Shown here in pieces: positions 1-5,626 of a stretch of DNA of 11,942 bases (positions are counted from its first letter, which is position 1; every line of letters begins with the position of its first letter). This DNA is from Armatimonadetes bacterium UBA1398. GTDB taxonomy: Bacteria; Armatimonadota; Zipacnadia; UBA1398. The DNA lies in the NCBI GenBank assembly GCA_002305165.1, contig DBQI01000007.1, positions 1 through 11,942 of the forward strand, given 5' to 3'. The position numbers and the translations under genes were made by a program. The notes beneath the pieces are model-generated. The model was not told where the DNA came from and made no database searches. It saw only the letters and a program-made list of their open reading frames with translations.

Positions 1-76
1 GCGTGAAACCACGTGCCCTTCTCATAGCTTGTCCCCCCTAAGGATCGCCTACCAACCATAGGCACTATAGCTGACG

Positions 77-259
77 CTACTCCCCGCTTGACTTCGGGGC
101 TCCGCTCTTGCCCGCATAGGCCTCGGCCTGTGCGGCCTTCATCTTGGAGGCCGTTACGGGCTCCTCCTGGTCGGTCTGGTCAGCGCTCTTGCTGCAGCCC
201 GCCAGCAGGGGAAACACACAAAGCATAAGAGCCAGAATGAGTACCATCGCCCTCCGCAT
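77..259 (-). CDS. Small predicted lipoprotein, function unknown
   Basis: This 60-residue protein begins with two arginines, a hydrophobic stretch (residues 4-20) and a clear lipobox, LLAG-C, with the acceptor cysteine at residue 22. It should therefore be exported by Sec, lipidated and cut by signal peptidase II, leaving a short hydrophilic mature part of about 39 residues rich in Ser, Lys, Ala and Glu. No known domain is visible in the mature part, so no function is offered. A strong ribosome binding site (GAGGAGGG, complement of 269-276) lies 9 nt before the ATG, which supports the start and the reality of the gene. It lies downstream of tRNA-Lys on the same strand, but a terminator separates them, so it probably has its own promoter. 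An overlapping ORF in another minus frame (154-348) is a shadow. Confidence 0.7.
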   Translation of the reverse strand: MRRAMVLILALMLCVFPLLAGCSKSADQTDQEEPVTASKMKAAQAEAYAGKSGAPKSSGE

Positions 260-283
260 GTACTACAACCCTCCTCTCGTCCG

Positions 284-418
284 CTAGTGAATCGCGGGCA
301 GCCCCACATCCGGCTTTGCGACTCTACATAGATAGTTCTCGTTCGCACCGTCCGAACCTCCTGCGGCTTCCTTACCGAAAGTGACGTATTTCGGCTTGCG
401 ACGGGCGTACGAAATCAT
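284..418 (-). CDS. Possible 44-residue peptide ORF upstream of the lipoprotein gene
   Basis: A minus-strand reading frame starts at an ATG (complement of 416-418) and stops at TAG 24 nt upstream of the lipoprotein start, so the two would be consecutive in one transcript. The peptide is hydrophilic, starts MISYARRKPKY, and has no recognisable domain, signal peptide or membrane segment. The same frame stays open upstream to 493, into the tRNA terminator, which suggests any longer version is not real. The ribosome binding site before the 418 ATG is weak. Third-position GC is only moderate. It may equally be a non-coding leader of the lipoprotein gene. Confidence 0.22.
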   Translation of the reverse strand: MISYARRKPKYVTFGKEAAGGSDGANENYLCRVAKPDVGLPAIH

Positions 419-490
419 GATTCCGGCGGGTTGCCACTGGCGGTTGAGCACGTGAGTGCGGTGGTGGCGCGCGCGGCAGACGGTGGCGCA

Positions 491-528
491 CAAAAGAACG
501 AACCCGCCGGCCCGAGGGCTGCGGGTTC
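491..528 (-). terminator. Intrinsic terminator of tRNA-Lys
   Basis: Read on the minus strand, an 8-bp perfect stem GAACCCGC/GCGGGTTC (complement of 521-528 and 500-507) encloses a smaller GCCC/GGGC stem and is followed at once by a T-rich run (GTTCTTTT). It starts about 16 nt after the CCA end of tRNA-Lys, the usual place for a Rho-independent terminator. Confidence 0.75.
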
Positions 529-543
529 ACTGATCCGGTCGGT

Positions 544-619
544 TGGTGGGTCGTACAGGATTCGAACCTGTGACCTTGGGATTAAGAGTCCCCTGCTCTA
601 CCGGCTGAGCTAACGACCC
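544..619 (-). tRNA. trnK: tRNA-Lys, anticodon CTT
   Basis: The minus strand folds as a standard 76-nt tRNA. The acceptor stem GGGTCGT pairs with ACGACCC. The D arm carries AGCTCAG and GGTAGAGC. The anticodon loop CTCTTAA gives anticodon CTT, which reads the lysine codon AAG. The T arm is ACAGG-TTCGAAT-CCTGT. The discriminator A and an encoded CCA (complement of 544-546) end the gene. The outermost anticodon-stem pair is a G-A mismatch. It is very similar to E. coli tRNA-Lys outside the anticodon stem-loop. Its promoter and terminator are both visible, so it is a single-gene transcription unit. Confidence 0.96.
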
Positions 620-625
620 AGGCGC

Positions 626-654
626 AGTATAGCGAGGCGGACAATGAGCGTCAA
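626..654 (-). promoter_or_regulatory. Sigma70-type promoter of tRNA-Lys
   Basis: On the minus strand, TTGACG (complement of 649-654) and TATACT (complement of 626-631) are separated by exactly 17 nt, five of six consensus bases in each box. Only 6 nt lie between the -10 box and the first base of the mature tRNA (619), so the expected start of transcription is at or within a base or two of the tRNA 5' end. Confidence 0.75.
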
Positions 655-725
655 CGCGCGAGCGCTGAAAACAGAGCAGGTTGCTTGACGCCGAGGCTCG
701 GACACTGCGAGGCCTGGTGCAGGAC

Positions 726-754
726 TTGAAGGCCCACGGGCGCTGTGGTATCGT
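726..754 (+). promoter_or_regulatory. Candidate promoter for the rpmH operon
   Basis: TTGAAG at 726-731 and TATCGT at 749-754 are spaced by 17 nt, each matching four of six consensus bases. The predicted start near 761 would give a leader of about 117 nt containing the perfect hairpin at 766-788. It is divergent from the tRNA-Lys promoter. No stronger candidate is seen between 621 and 877. Confidence 0.4.
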
Positions 755-765
755 TACAGCTCGAT

Positions 766-788
766 GGCGCCCGCCGTGGGCGGGCGCC
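766..788 (+). promoter_or_regulatory. Perfect 10-bp GC hairpin in the rpmH leader
   Basis: GGCGCCCGCC (766-775) is followed by a three-base loop GTG and its exact complement GGCGGGCGCC (779-788). It lies about 12 nt after the -10 box of the candidate promoter and 90 nt before rpmH. No T-run follows, so it is not a standard terminator. It could pause RNA polymerase, protect the 5' end of the mRNA, or be a protein-binding site. Confidence 0.5.
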
Positions 789-877
789 TGATTCATGTAT
801 GTGAGACGCAGCAGAAACACGACCTCGAGAGGGCCCCGCGGTCGGGTCCGCGAGCGTCCCTGGAGGCAATGGCAGAG

Positions 878-1012
878 ATGAAGCGCACTTACCAGCCCAA
901 CAACCGCCGGCGCAGCCGCAAGCATGGCTTCCGCGCCCGGATGTCGAGCCCTGGCGGCCGGCAAGTCATCAAGCGTCGCAGGCAGCGCGGCCGCGTCAAG
1001 CTGTCGGCCTGA
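878..1012 (+). CDS. rpmH: 50S ribosomal protein L34
   Basis: This 44-residue, strongly basic protein has the L34 signature from its first residue, MKRTYQPNNRRRSRKHGF, followed by RMSSPGGRQVIKRRRQRGR and the ending KLSA. L34 is a small protein of the large ribosomal subunit that packs against 23S rRNA. The length matches the family (44-47 residues). The ATG at 878 is chosen because the family almost always starts MKRT; GGAGG at 862-866 is 11 nt upstream. An in-frame ATG at 869 would add three residues but has only 2 nt to the ribosome binding site. The stop codon overlaps the rnpA start (TGATGA), so the two are translationally coupled, the classic rpmH-rnpA arrangement. Confidence 0.96.
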   Translation: MKRTYQPNNRRRSRKHGFRARMSSPGGRQVIKRRRQRGRVKLSA

Positions 1013-1398
1013 TGAGCCACGGCCCGGGCGAGCAGACTCCGTTGGGGCGCCTGTGCAGGGGTTCGGAGATCCGTGAGGTTCTCCGTCGGGGCCGTCATTA
1101 CAGTGGAGACGCGGGCGTCCTGAAGGTCAGGCGCGGCAAGACGGAGGTCCCGCGCCTCTGTGTTGTGGCGAGCAGGCGCGTTGGTGGCGCTGTTGTTCGC
1201 AACCGGGTTCGCCGCCGGATCCGTGAGATTGCCCGACGGGAGATCGATCCCGAGGCCCAACCGGTGGACTTGGTGTTTCGCGCCAACGTAGAGTCCGGTC
1301 GCATGGACTTTGAGGGCATCTATGGAGCCTTCACAGGGCAACTGCGCAAAGCGGGACTCATCCAACGGCCTCGGCGTGAGCAGTGGACCGGCAGATGA
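1012..1398 (+). CDS. rnpA: Ribonuclease P protein component
   Basis: This 128-residue basic protein is the protein subunit of RNase P, which with the catalytic RNA removes the 5' leader of pre-tRNAs. Family features seen are an N-terminal LGRLCRGSEIREVLRRGRHY segment (11-30), the RLCVVASRRVGGAVVRNRVRRRIRE core (48-72) with the conserved RNR box at 63-71, and DLVFRANVESG near residue 86, equivalent to the usual D-hydrophobic-V-R-R-G/A segment. Length is in the normal 110-130 range. Its ATG overlaps the rpmH stop by one base. The C-terminal end is Arg-rich. The catalytic RNA gene (rnpB) is not in the window. Strong gene-order support on both sides. Confidence 0.95.
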   Translation: MSHGPGEQTPLGRLCRGSEIREVLRRGRHYSGDAGVLKVRRGKTEVPRLCVVASRRVGGAVVRNRVRRRIREIARREIDPEAQPVDLVFRANVESGRMDFEGIYGAFTGQLRKAGLIQRPRREQWTGR

Positions 1399-1420
1399 GC
1401 GTGGTGGACAGCCGGGATTC

Positions 1421-1696
1421 GTGGGGCGGGCTACACGGGCGCTGCTGATCTGGCCCATACGGTTGTACCAGATGACCCTAAGCAAGGCGCTCCCCCCCCT
1501 TTGCCGCTTCGAGCCGTCTTGCTCGCGATACGCAGTACAGGCCATCGAGAGGCACGGCGCGCTGAGGGGCAGTGTTCTGGCCGTGCTAAGAATCATGCGC
1601 TGCAATCCCTTCTCGGAGGGTGGCTACGATCCCGTGCCGCCTCAGCCGAGAAGGAGAGGGAGTCCACTGAATGAGCACCGATCCCCAGAGGGATGA
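1421..1696 (+). CDS. yidD: Membrane protein insertion efficiency factor YidD
   Basis: This small membrane-associated protein helps YidC insert inner-membrane proteins. Visible family motifs are a short amphipathic/hydrophobic N-terminus (ALLIWPIRLYQ), then CRFEPSCSRYAVQAIERHGALRG, and RIMRCNPFSEGGYDPVP near the C-terminus; the three cysteines (28, 34 and 61) are the conserved ones. The start is uncertain. GTG at 1421 gives 91 residues, close to the usual 70-100, and puts the LYQ motif where it normally lies. GTG at 1376 would give 106 residues with a 23-nt overlap of rnpA, and the frame is open back to 1310. None has a good ribosome binding site, so it probably depends on coupling to rnpA. 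The 3' end overlaps yidC by 26 nt. Confidence 0.9.
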   Translation: MGRATRALLIWPIRLYQMTLSKALPPLCRFEPSCSRYAVQAIERHGALRGSVLAVLRIMRCNPFSEGGYDPVPPQPRRRGSPLNEHRSPEG

Positions 1697-3287
1697 GCAG
1701 CTAAGAAGACAGCGGCTCATGATGCTTCTGCTCATGATCCCCTGGTTCATCCTGATGTACACGTGGACCAAGAGCGCTCAGAAGGCTCAGGAGACTCAGC
1801 AGCGCGAAGCGCTCTTGGAGGCCCGCGGCGGAGACGGCATCGACCAATCCGCCCCCATCGACGACCAGATCTTCGCCCTCAAGGCCAAGATCGAAGCTGA
1901 CCCCAAGTCCGAGGAATCAGACTTCAACCGGCTTCGAATCGCGGTCCTCATGGAGTCCGATCGGCGCTACCAGGAGGCCGCCGAGGAGTACGAGGCCTTC
2001 GCCAAGCAGCGCAAGGGGAGCCCCTACGTCGCCCATGCAACCTATCACGCCGCACGCCTCTTCCGTCAACTGGGCGATGAGAAGCGCTTCGCCAAGCTCC
2101 TGGGCATGGTTACGTTCGACTACAACCACGCGATCTGGGATCACAAGGCGGTCGGCAACAGGGATGACAAGAGTCCAGCCGCCGTGATCGCCGCACGGGA
2201 AGTGGATCCGCACAACCAGCACGATGTGCGGTACAAACTCCTGGCCTTCCTCGTGGGGCTCTTCGACCCAGAGAACCACCCCGAGTTCGCGTATGCCGCG
2301 GGGGTTGCCCTGCTGGGCTTCATCGTGAAGGTCATCGTTTGGCCTCTGACCGGCTGGAGCGCGCGGGCATCCAAGACGATGAGCGCCAAGATGAAACTCA
2401 TCCAGCCCCTCATCGCGGAGCTCAAGGAAAAGCACAAAGACGACCAGATGAAGGTCATGCGCGAGCAGCAGGAACTCATGCGCAAGTACCAGATCTCCAT
2501 GAAGTCCGGCTGCCTCCCCGCCATTATCTCGATGGCGATCCTGATCCCCGTGTACCAGGCCGTCCGGCTCTTCGCCTATCCCCTCCAGCAGGGGCAGTTC
2601 CTCTGGATCGATAACCTGTCTCGGCCGGACCTCATCCTCCTCATCGTCTATGTCGGCGCCTTTTTCCTATCCACGAAGCTCCAACCTCAGCCAGCCTCGG
2701 CTGACCCCCAACAGCAGCAGACTCAGAAGATGATGATGATGATCATGCCGATCATGTTCTTCTTCTTCATGCAGAGTGTTGCCTCAGGGTTTATCCTCTA
2801 CTGGACCGTTTTCCTCATATTCTCGACAGTCCAGTCGCTGTGGCTGAACTACCAATGGGAGAAGTCCGGAGGCGATCAGGCGGTCATCGATGCCCTGCCC
2901 GATGAGCTGAAGATCAAACCCAAGCGGCCCACGCGCAAGGACCGCGAGAAGGCGGAGGCCGAGCAGGACGGGAAGAAGGCGGGCAAGACGTCCGGCAAGC
3001 AGGACCAGCCTGTCGTTGTGGAGCGCCTGGGCGAGGAGATACCCATTAGGCCGGAGCGCCCGAAGGGCTTCCTCGAACGCCTGCTCGCGCCCGCGATGGC
3101 CCAGGCCGAGGCCTCCGGCAATGGTGCGGCCGAGAAGCCGGGCGCCGACTCGGATGGTGAGGAGCCGGGCGTAACCCCGCAGGCTGCGGATGACGCCGTC
3201 GTCGCCGACGACGATGGCGACGGGGAGGAGCGGCGTGCGCGCCGCAAGGCTAAGCGTCGGGAAGCCAGGCAAGCCAAGGCGAAGTAA
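1671..3287 (+). CDS. yidC: YidC/Oxa1 membrane protein insertase with a TPR-like extramembrane segment
   Basis: YidC inserts and folds inner-membrane proteins, alone or with SecYEG. The 538-residue product has an N-terminal membrane helix (about 15-31), a 170-residue extramembrane region, then the conserved five-helix-type core (about 205-395). The core shows WPLTGWSARASKTMSAKM-LQP-like, GCLPAIISMAILIPVYQAVR and SVASGFILYWTVFLIFSTVQS blocks. The position of the key arginine of the hydrophilic groove (R366 in E. coli, in IVRGIMYPL) is lysine here (K220, in IVKVIVWPL). The extramembrane region lacks the Proteobacterial beta-sandwich P1 domain. Residues 85-145 instead read as two helical, TPR-like repeats (RYQEAAEEYEAFAK...ARLFRQLGDEKRFAKLL). 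The C-terminal tail (396-538) is long: basic, then acidic (505-520), then very basic at the end, as in YidCs that contact ribosomes. AAGGAG at 1651-1656 precedes the ATG. Confidence 0.95.
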   Translation: MSTDPQRDEQLRRQRLMMLLLMIPWFILMYTWTKSAQKAQETQQREALLEARGGDGIDQSAPIDDQIFALKAKIEADPKSEESDFNRLRIAVLMESDRRYQEAAEEYEAFAKQRKGSPYVAHATYHAARLFRQLGDEKRFAKLLGMVTFDYNHAIWDHKAVGNRDDKSPAAVIAAREVDPHNQHDVRYKLLAFLVGLFDPENHPEFAYAAGVALLGFIVKVIVWPLTGWSARASKTMSAKMKLIQPLIAELKEKHKDDQMKVMREQQELMRKYQISMKSGCLPAIISMAILIPVYQAVRLFAYPLQQGQFLWIDNLSRPDLILLIVYVGAFFLSTKLQPQPASADPQQQQTQKMMMMIMPIMFFFFMQSVASGFILYWTVFLIFSTVQSLWLNYQWEKSGGDQAVIDALPDELKIKPKRPTRKDREKAEAEQDGKKAGKTSGKQDQPVVVERLGEEIPIRPERPKGFLERLLAPAMAQAEASGNGAAEKPGADSDGEEPGVTPQAADDAVVADDDGDGEERRARRKAKRREARQAKAK

Positions 3288-3315
3288 CCCCACTGAGGGG
3301 CCCCGATTCGAGGGG
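3288..3315 (+). promoter_or_regulatory. Two back-to-back hairpins between yidC and jag
   Basis: CCCC-ACTGA-GGGG (3288-3300) is followed directly by CCCC-GATTCGA-GGGG (3301-3315). The two inner blocks (GGGGCCCC, 3297-3304) could also pair with each other, so the arms have more than one partner. There is no T-run. The element starts at the base after the yidC stop. It could modulate jag expression or mRNA processing, or be a weak Rho-dependent end. Confidence 0.35.
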
Positions 3316-3353
3316 TCTGAGCGTAGGGTCAAGTGCAGAGCGAGGGGATACCT

Positions 3354-3824
3354 ATGGCCAACGGGGAGACCGCGGGATTGGGCGAGGAGGCCCGTCGGAT
3401 CGTGCAGCAGACGGTGGACCTCATGGATCTGGCAGCCATGGCCACAGTGGCTGAGGAGTCTGACGAGCAGATCGTGATTGACATGGCCGGGGCGGATATC
3501 GGGATCCTCATCGGGCGCCGCGGAGAGACGCTTCAGGCGCTGCAACTCATCGCCTCCGCCATGTTCCACAGGAAGACCGACTCGGGGGTTCGGCTCATCG
3601 TGGATGCCGAGGGGTATCGGGACCGTCGGGCCGACACGCTCACTGAGAAAGCCCTTCAGATCGCTAACGAGGTCCGAGAGTCGGGCAGGGAAGCTGTGCT
3701 CGACTCCTTGTCGGCCTTCGAGCGCCGGGTGGTCCATCTAGCCCTCGCCGATGATCCGGACGTCTACACCTACAGCGAGGGAGAGGGGCGAGAGCGCGTC
3801 CTCGTCATCTCCCCGAGGACGTAG
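3354..3824 (+). CDS. jag: Jag/KhpB-type RNA-binding protein (KH plus R3H), short form
   Basis: The gene lies after yidC, as in most bacteria (SpoIIIJ-associated protein, Jag, also called KhpB). The 156-residue product has a KH domain at about 20-85, with the GXXG loop IGRRGE at 53-58, and an R3H domain at about 95-156, with the R-XXX-H motif at R124-H128 and the ending RVLVISPR. Both domains bind single-stranded nucleic acid. In Firmicutes the protein acts in cell-envelope and sRNA-linked regulation. The usual N-terminal Jag-N domain of about 50 residues is absent. ATG 3354 is chosen because GAGGGG (3342-3347) lies 6 nt upstream; a GTG at 3333 in the same frame would add only seven residues. 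No clear terminator follows. Confidence 0.93.
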   Translation: MANGETAGLGEEARRIVQQTVDLMDLAAMATVAEESDEQIVIDMAGADIGILIGRRGETLQALQLIASAMFHRKTDSGVRLIVDAEGYRDRRADTLTEKALQIANEVRESGREAVLDSLSAFERRVVHLALADDPDVYTYSEGEGRERVLVISPRT

Positions 3825-3956
3825 CACGATCCTTCAAGCGGAGTACTGAGGCCGACCCCACGGCGACCATCGCCCCCCTCCGCACACGTTCTCGCAGATC
3901 ACTTAGGCCAGATGGATCAGTAGCGGTGGCCGAGGGCGCACAAAAGACGAGCGATA

Positions 3957-3982
3957 GTGTGCCGTGAGTTCTGCAAGAGTGT
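3957..3982 (+). repeat. Left terminal inverted repeat of the IS256-family element
   Basis: GTGTGC, four unmatched bases, AGTTCTGCA, then A-GAGTGT. This matches the reverse complement of 5293-5317 (GTGTGC, four bases, AGTTCTGCA, GAATGT). The matched length (about 25 bp) is normal for IS256-family ends. The outer limit could be a few bases further left (GA at 3953). No convincing 8-9 bp target duplication is visible outside it. Confidence 0.7.
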
Positions 3983-4031
3983 TTGAGCCATGGTATCTCC
4001 AGTTGGAGCGACCAATAGAGAGGAGATGGCC

Positions 4032-5251
4032 ATGGCTCAGGGTCAGGATACGTCTGGTTCGGGAGTGCTGGAGGAGGTTTTAGGGTGTGACGGGGAGTTT
4101 CTGCGCCGTTTGGTGGAGGGTCTGGTTCAGGAGATCCTCGAGGCGGAGATGTCGGAGCATCTCCAGGCGGGTCGTTATGAGCGAACGGGTGAACATCGAG
4201 GCTACCGCAGTGGGCACTACAGCCGTAACCTGGTGACTCGCGTGGGGACATTGGAGCTACGTGTTCTCCAGGATCGCCAGGGTCGGTTCAGCACAGAGGT
4301 GTTCGAGCGGTATCAGCGGAGCGAGAAAGCGTTGGTATCGGCCCTTGCGGAGATGTATGTCCAGGGTGCTTCGACTCGGAAAGTGAAAGCGATCACGGAG
4401 GAGTTGTGTGGTCATTCGTTCAGCGCATCGTCGATCAGCCGCATGAACAAGCGTTTGGATGGGGAGTTGTTACGTTTCGCTCGGCGTCCTCTGGAGGAGT
4501 GTTATCCGTATGTGATCCTGGACGCTCGGTATGAGCGGGTTCGAGAGGACGGTGTGGGTGCGGTGCTGATCGCGGTTGGGGTGAACGCTGAGGGGGTTGT
4601 GTGCTGGGGGTGGAGCTTGCGACCCGTGAGTCGACGACGAGTTGGCGTGAGTTCCTGCAGGGCCTTAGGGCTCGTGGTCTTCACGGAGTTGAGTTTGTGG
4701 TGAGCGACGACCACCCTGGTCTTCGGAAGTCGATCTCGGAGATACTACCGGAGGCGTCGTGGCAGCGCTGCTATGTGCACTTCCTGAGGAACGCGTTGGA
4801 CTATCTTCCTCGCAAAGGGTCGGACGACTGCTTGACGGAGCTTCGTTGGTTGTATGACCGGCGTGATGTGCTGGAGGCCCGTCGTGACCTAGCGCCGTGG
4901 TTGGATCGTTGAGAGGCGCGCTATCCGAAGCTGTGCATGTGGGTGGAGGAGAACATCGACGAGACGCTGACGTTCTACCGTCTTCCGCGGGCTCACCACA
5001 AGCATATGAAGTCGACGAACATGCTGGAGCGGCTGAATGGAGAGATCAAGCGTCGGACGTGGGTGGTAAGGATCTTCTCGAACGCGGAGAGTTGCCTTCG
5101 TCTGGTGCGTACGCTGGCTGTGGAGATCCATGAGGACTGGATCGAGGGGACGCGTTACCTGAACATGGAGTTGCTTCGGGAGCATAAGAGGGAACTCCAT
5201 CGTGAGAGCACGGACGCAGCGCGATCGCCGGCTGAGCTTCGCTTCGCGTAA
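4032..5251 (+). pseudogene. IS256-family (Mutator-type) DDE transposase, frameshifted and interrupted by a stop
   Basis: If the breaks are repaired, the product is about 406 residues, the usual IS256 size. The N-terminal part (EILEAEMSEHLQAGRYERT, GYRSGHY, LEL-V-QDRQGRF, EMYVQGASTRKV) is characteristic. The catalytic residues appear preserved: the first Asp in VILDARYERVRE (codon 4521), the second Asp in VVSDDHPGL (4706), and the Glu in the ERLNGEIKRR segment (about 5026-5055). The frame changes near 4590-4601: after VNAEG the homologous protein continues in the +2 frame as VLGVELATRESTTSWREFL, a net loss of one base modulo three. A TGA at 4910-4912 interrupts the same frame where a Trp codon (TGG) is likely ancestral (LDR-stop-EARYPKL). 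AGGAG at 4021-4025 favours ATG 4032; in-frame ATGs at 3990 and 4026 exist. Confidence 0.92.
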
Positions 5252-5292
5252 GCCGCGCCGCTCAGCCGGCGAACACACGGAGATACCTCTCT

Positions 5293-5317
5293 ACATTCTG
5301 CAGAACTTGACGCACAC
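5293..5317 (-). repeat. Right terminal inverted repeat of the IS256-family element
   Basis: The reverse complement of this stretch reads GTGTGC, four bases, AGTTCTGCA, GAATGT, matching the left end at 3957-3982 with a nine-base and a six-base perfect block. It lies 41 nt after the transposase stop codon. Confidence 0.7.
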
Positions 5318-5473
5318 AACTCTCAACACCGCCGGATGCTCAGTAACATGTTCACTATTCATGCCCACTGATTCCAGCAACCCTACACATGCTACCTTTT
5401 GCCATTCAAACATAATGCAATGACCATGGGCACGCAGGACTCTTACCGCGCGCCGCTGAATCCGTGATTTAGG
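5318..5473. other. Non-coding stretch between the IS element and the leader inverted repeats
   Basis: This stretch is richer in A and T than the genes on both sides. It holds no ORF that resembles a protein, no RNA gene I recognise, and no convincing -35/-10 pair. A CATAAT at 5411-5416 could be a -10 box, but no matching -35 lies upstream. Together with 5474-5626 it is the gap of about 375 nt between the transposase remnant and the TerB gene. Confidence 0.5.
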
Positions 5474-5569
5474 TGAGACGCCACGGAGCAGAATGGACCT
5501 CGGTGCGGCGCGGTCCGAACCAGGGCGGTCCAGTGGTGCTTCGCACTGGCGGTCCACACCGGCGTCTCA
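5474..5569 (+). promoter_or_regulatory. Nested inverted repeats upstream of the TerB operon
   Basis: Three inverted repeats nest without crossing: TGAGACGCC (5474-5482) with GGCGTCTCA (5561-5569), TGGACC (5494-5499) with GGTCCA (5551-5556), and CCAGTG (5530-5535) with CACTGG (5544-5549). The heptamer GCGGTCC also occurs three times as direct repeats (5510, 5525, 5549). The element ends 57 nt before the TTG start of the TerB gene. It could be a structured leader RNA, an operator array, or a small palindromic repeat element. Confidence 0.4.
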
Positions 5570-5626
5570 TGGCTCTCGCAGTGAAGGCGGCACGCCGGGT
5601 AGCGAGGCCGAGAGGGGTGGCAGGCC

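Larger units (their letters stand above)
3957..5317 (+). mobile_element. Degenerate IS256-family insertion sequence
   Basis: The element is about 1.36 kb, with imperfect 25-bp inverted repeats at 3957-3982 and 5293-5317 flanking one broken transposase gene. Size, terminal repeats and transposase family all fit IS256. Base and codon use in the transposase (many GTT, CGT, GGT codons) is visibly less GC-rich than the neighbouring genes, a sign of transfer. It separates the core rpmH-jag block from the TerB/BrxD/helicase block. Absence of a visible target duplication suggests age or a rearrangement at one side. Confidence 0.85.

Noticed and set aside
1..877. An origin of replication or dnaA next to rpmH
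   Set aside because: No cluster of TTATNCACA-type boxes, no AT-rich unwinding stretch and no dnaA coding sequence are seen; the rpmH flank holds tRNA-Lys instead.
527..964. 145-codon minus-strand ORF overlapping the tRNA and rpmH
   Set aside because: It reads through tRNA-Lys and antisense to rpmH, and the segment LAQPVEQGTLNPKVTGSNPVRPTN is the familiar false translation of a tRNA gene.
2784..3737. 317-codon minus-strand ORF opposite yidC and jag
   Set aside because: It is antisense to two well-identified genes and is open only because of their GC-rich codon pattern.
485..3947. A 13-base string GGCGCACAAAAGA found at both 485-497 and 3935-3947
   Set aside because: About one such identical pair is expected by chance in a window of this size, and the surrounding sequences do not continue to match.
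3805..4251. 148-codon ORF on the minus strand across the jag/IS junction
   Set aside because: It is antisense to the transposase and jag ends, rich in Pro and Ser, crosses the IS boundary and has no recognisable family.
4590..4703. The transposase frame change as a programmed frameshift
   Set aside because: IS256-family transposases are made from one continuous ORF, no slippery heptamer with a following stem is evident, and a second lesion (TGA at 4910) indicates decay.
3953..5330. An 8-9 bp target duplication around the IS256 element
   Set aside because: Flanks were compared for several possible ends (3953 or 3957 with 5317 or 5322) and no matching octamer was found.
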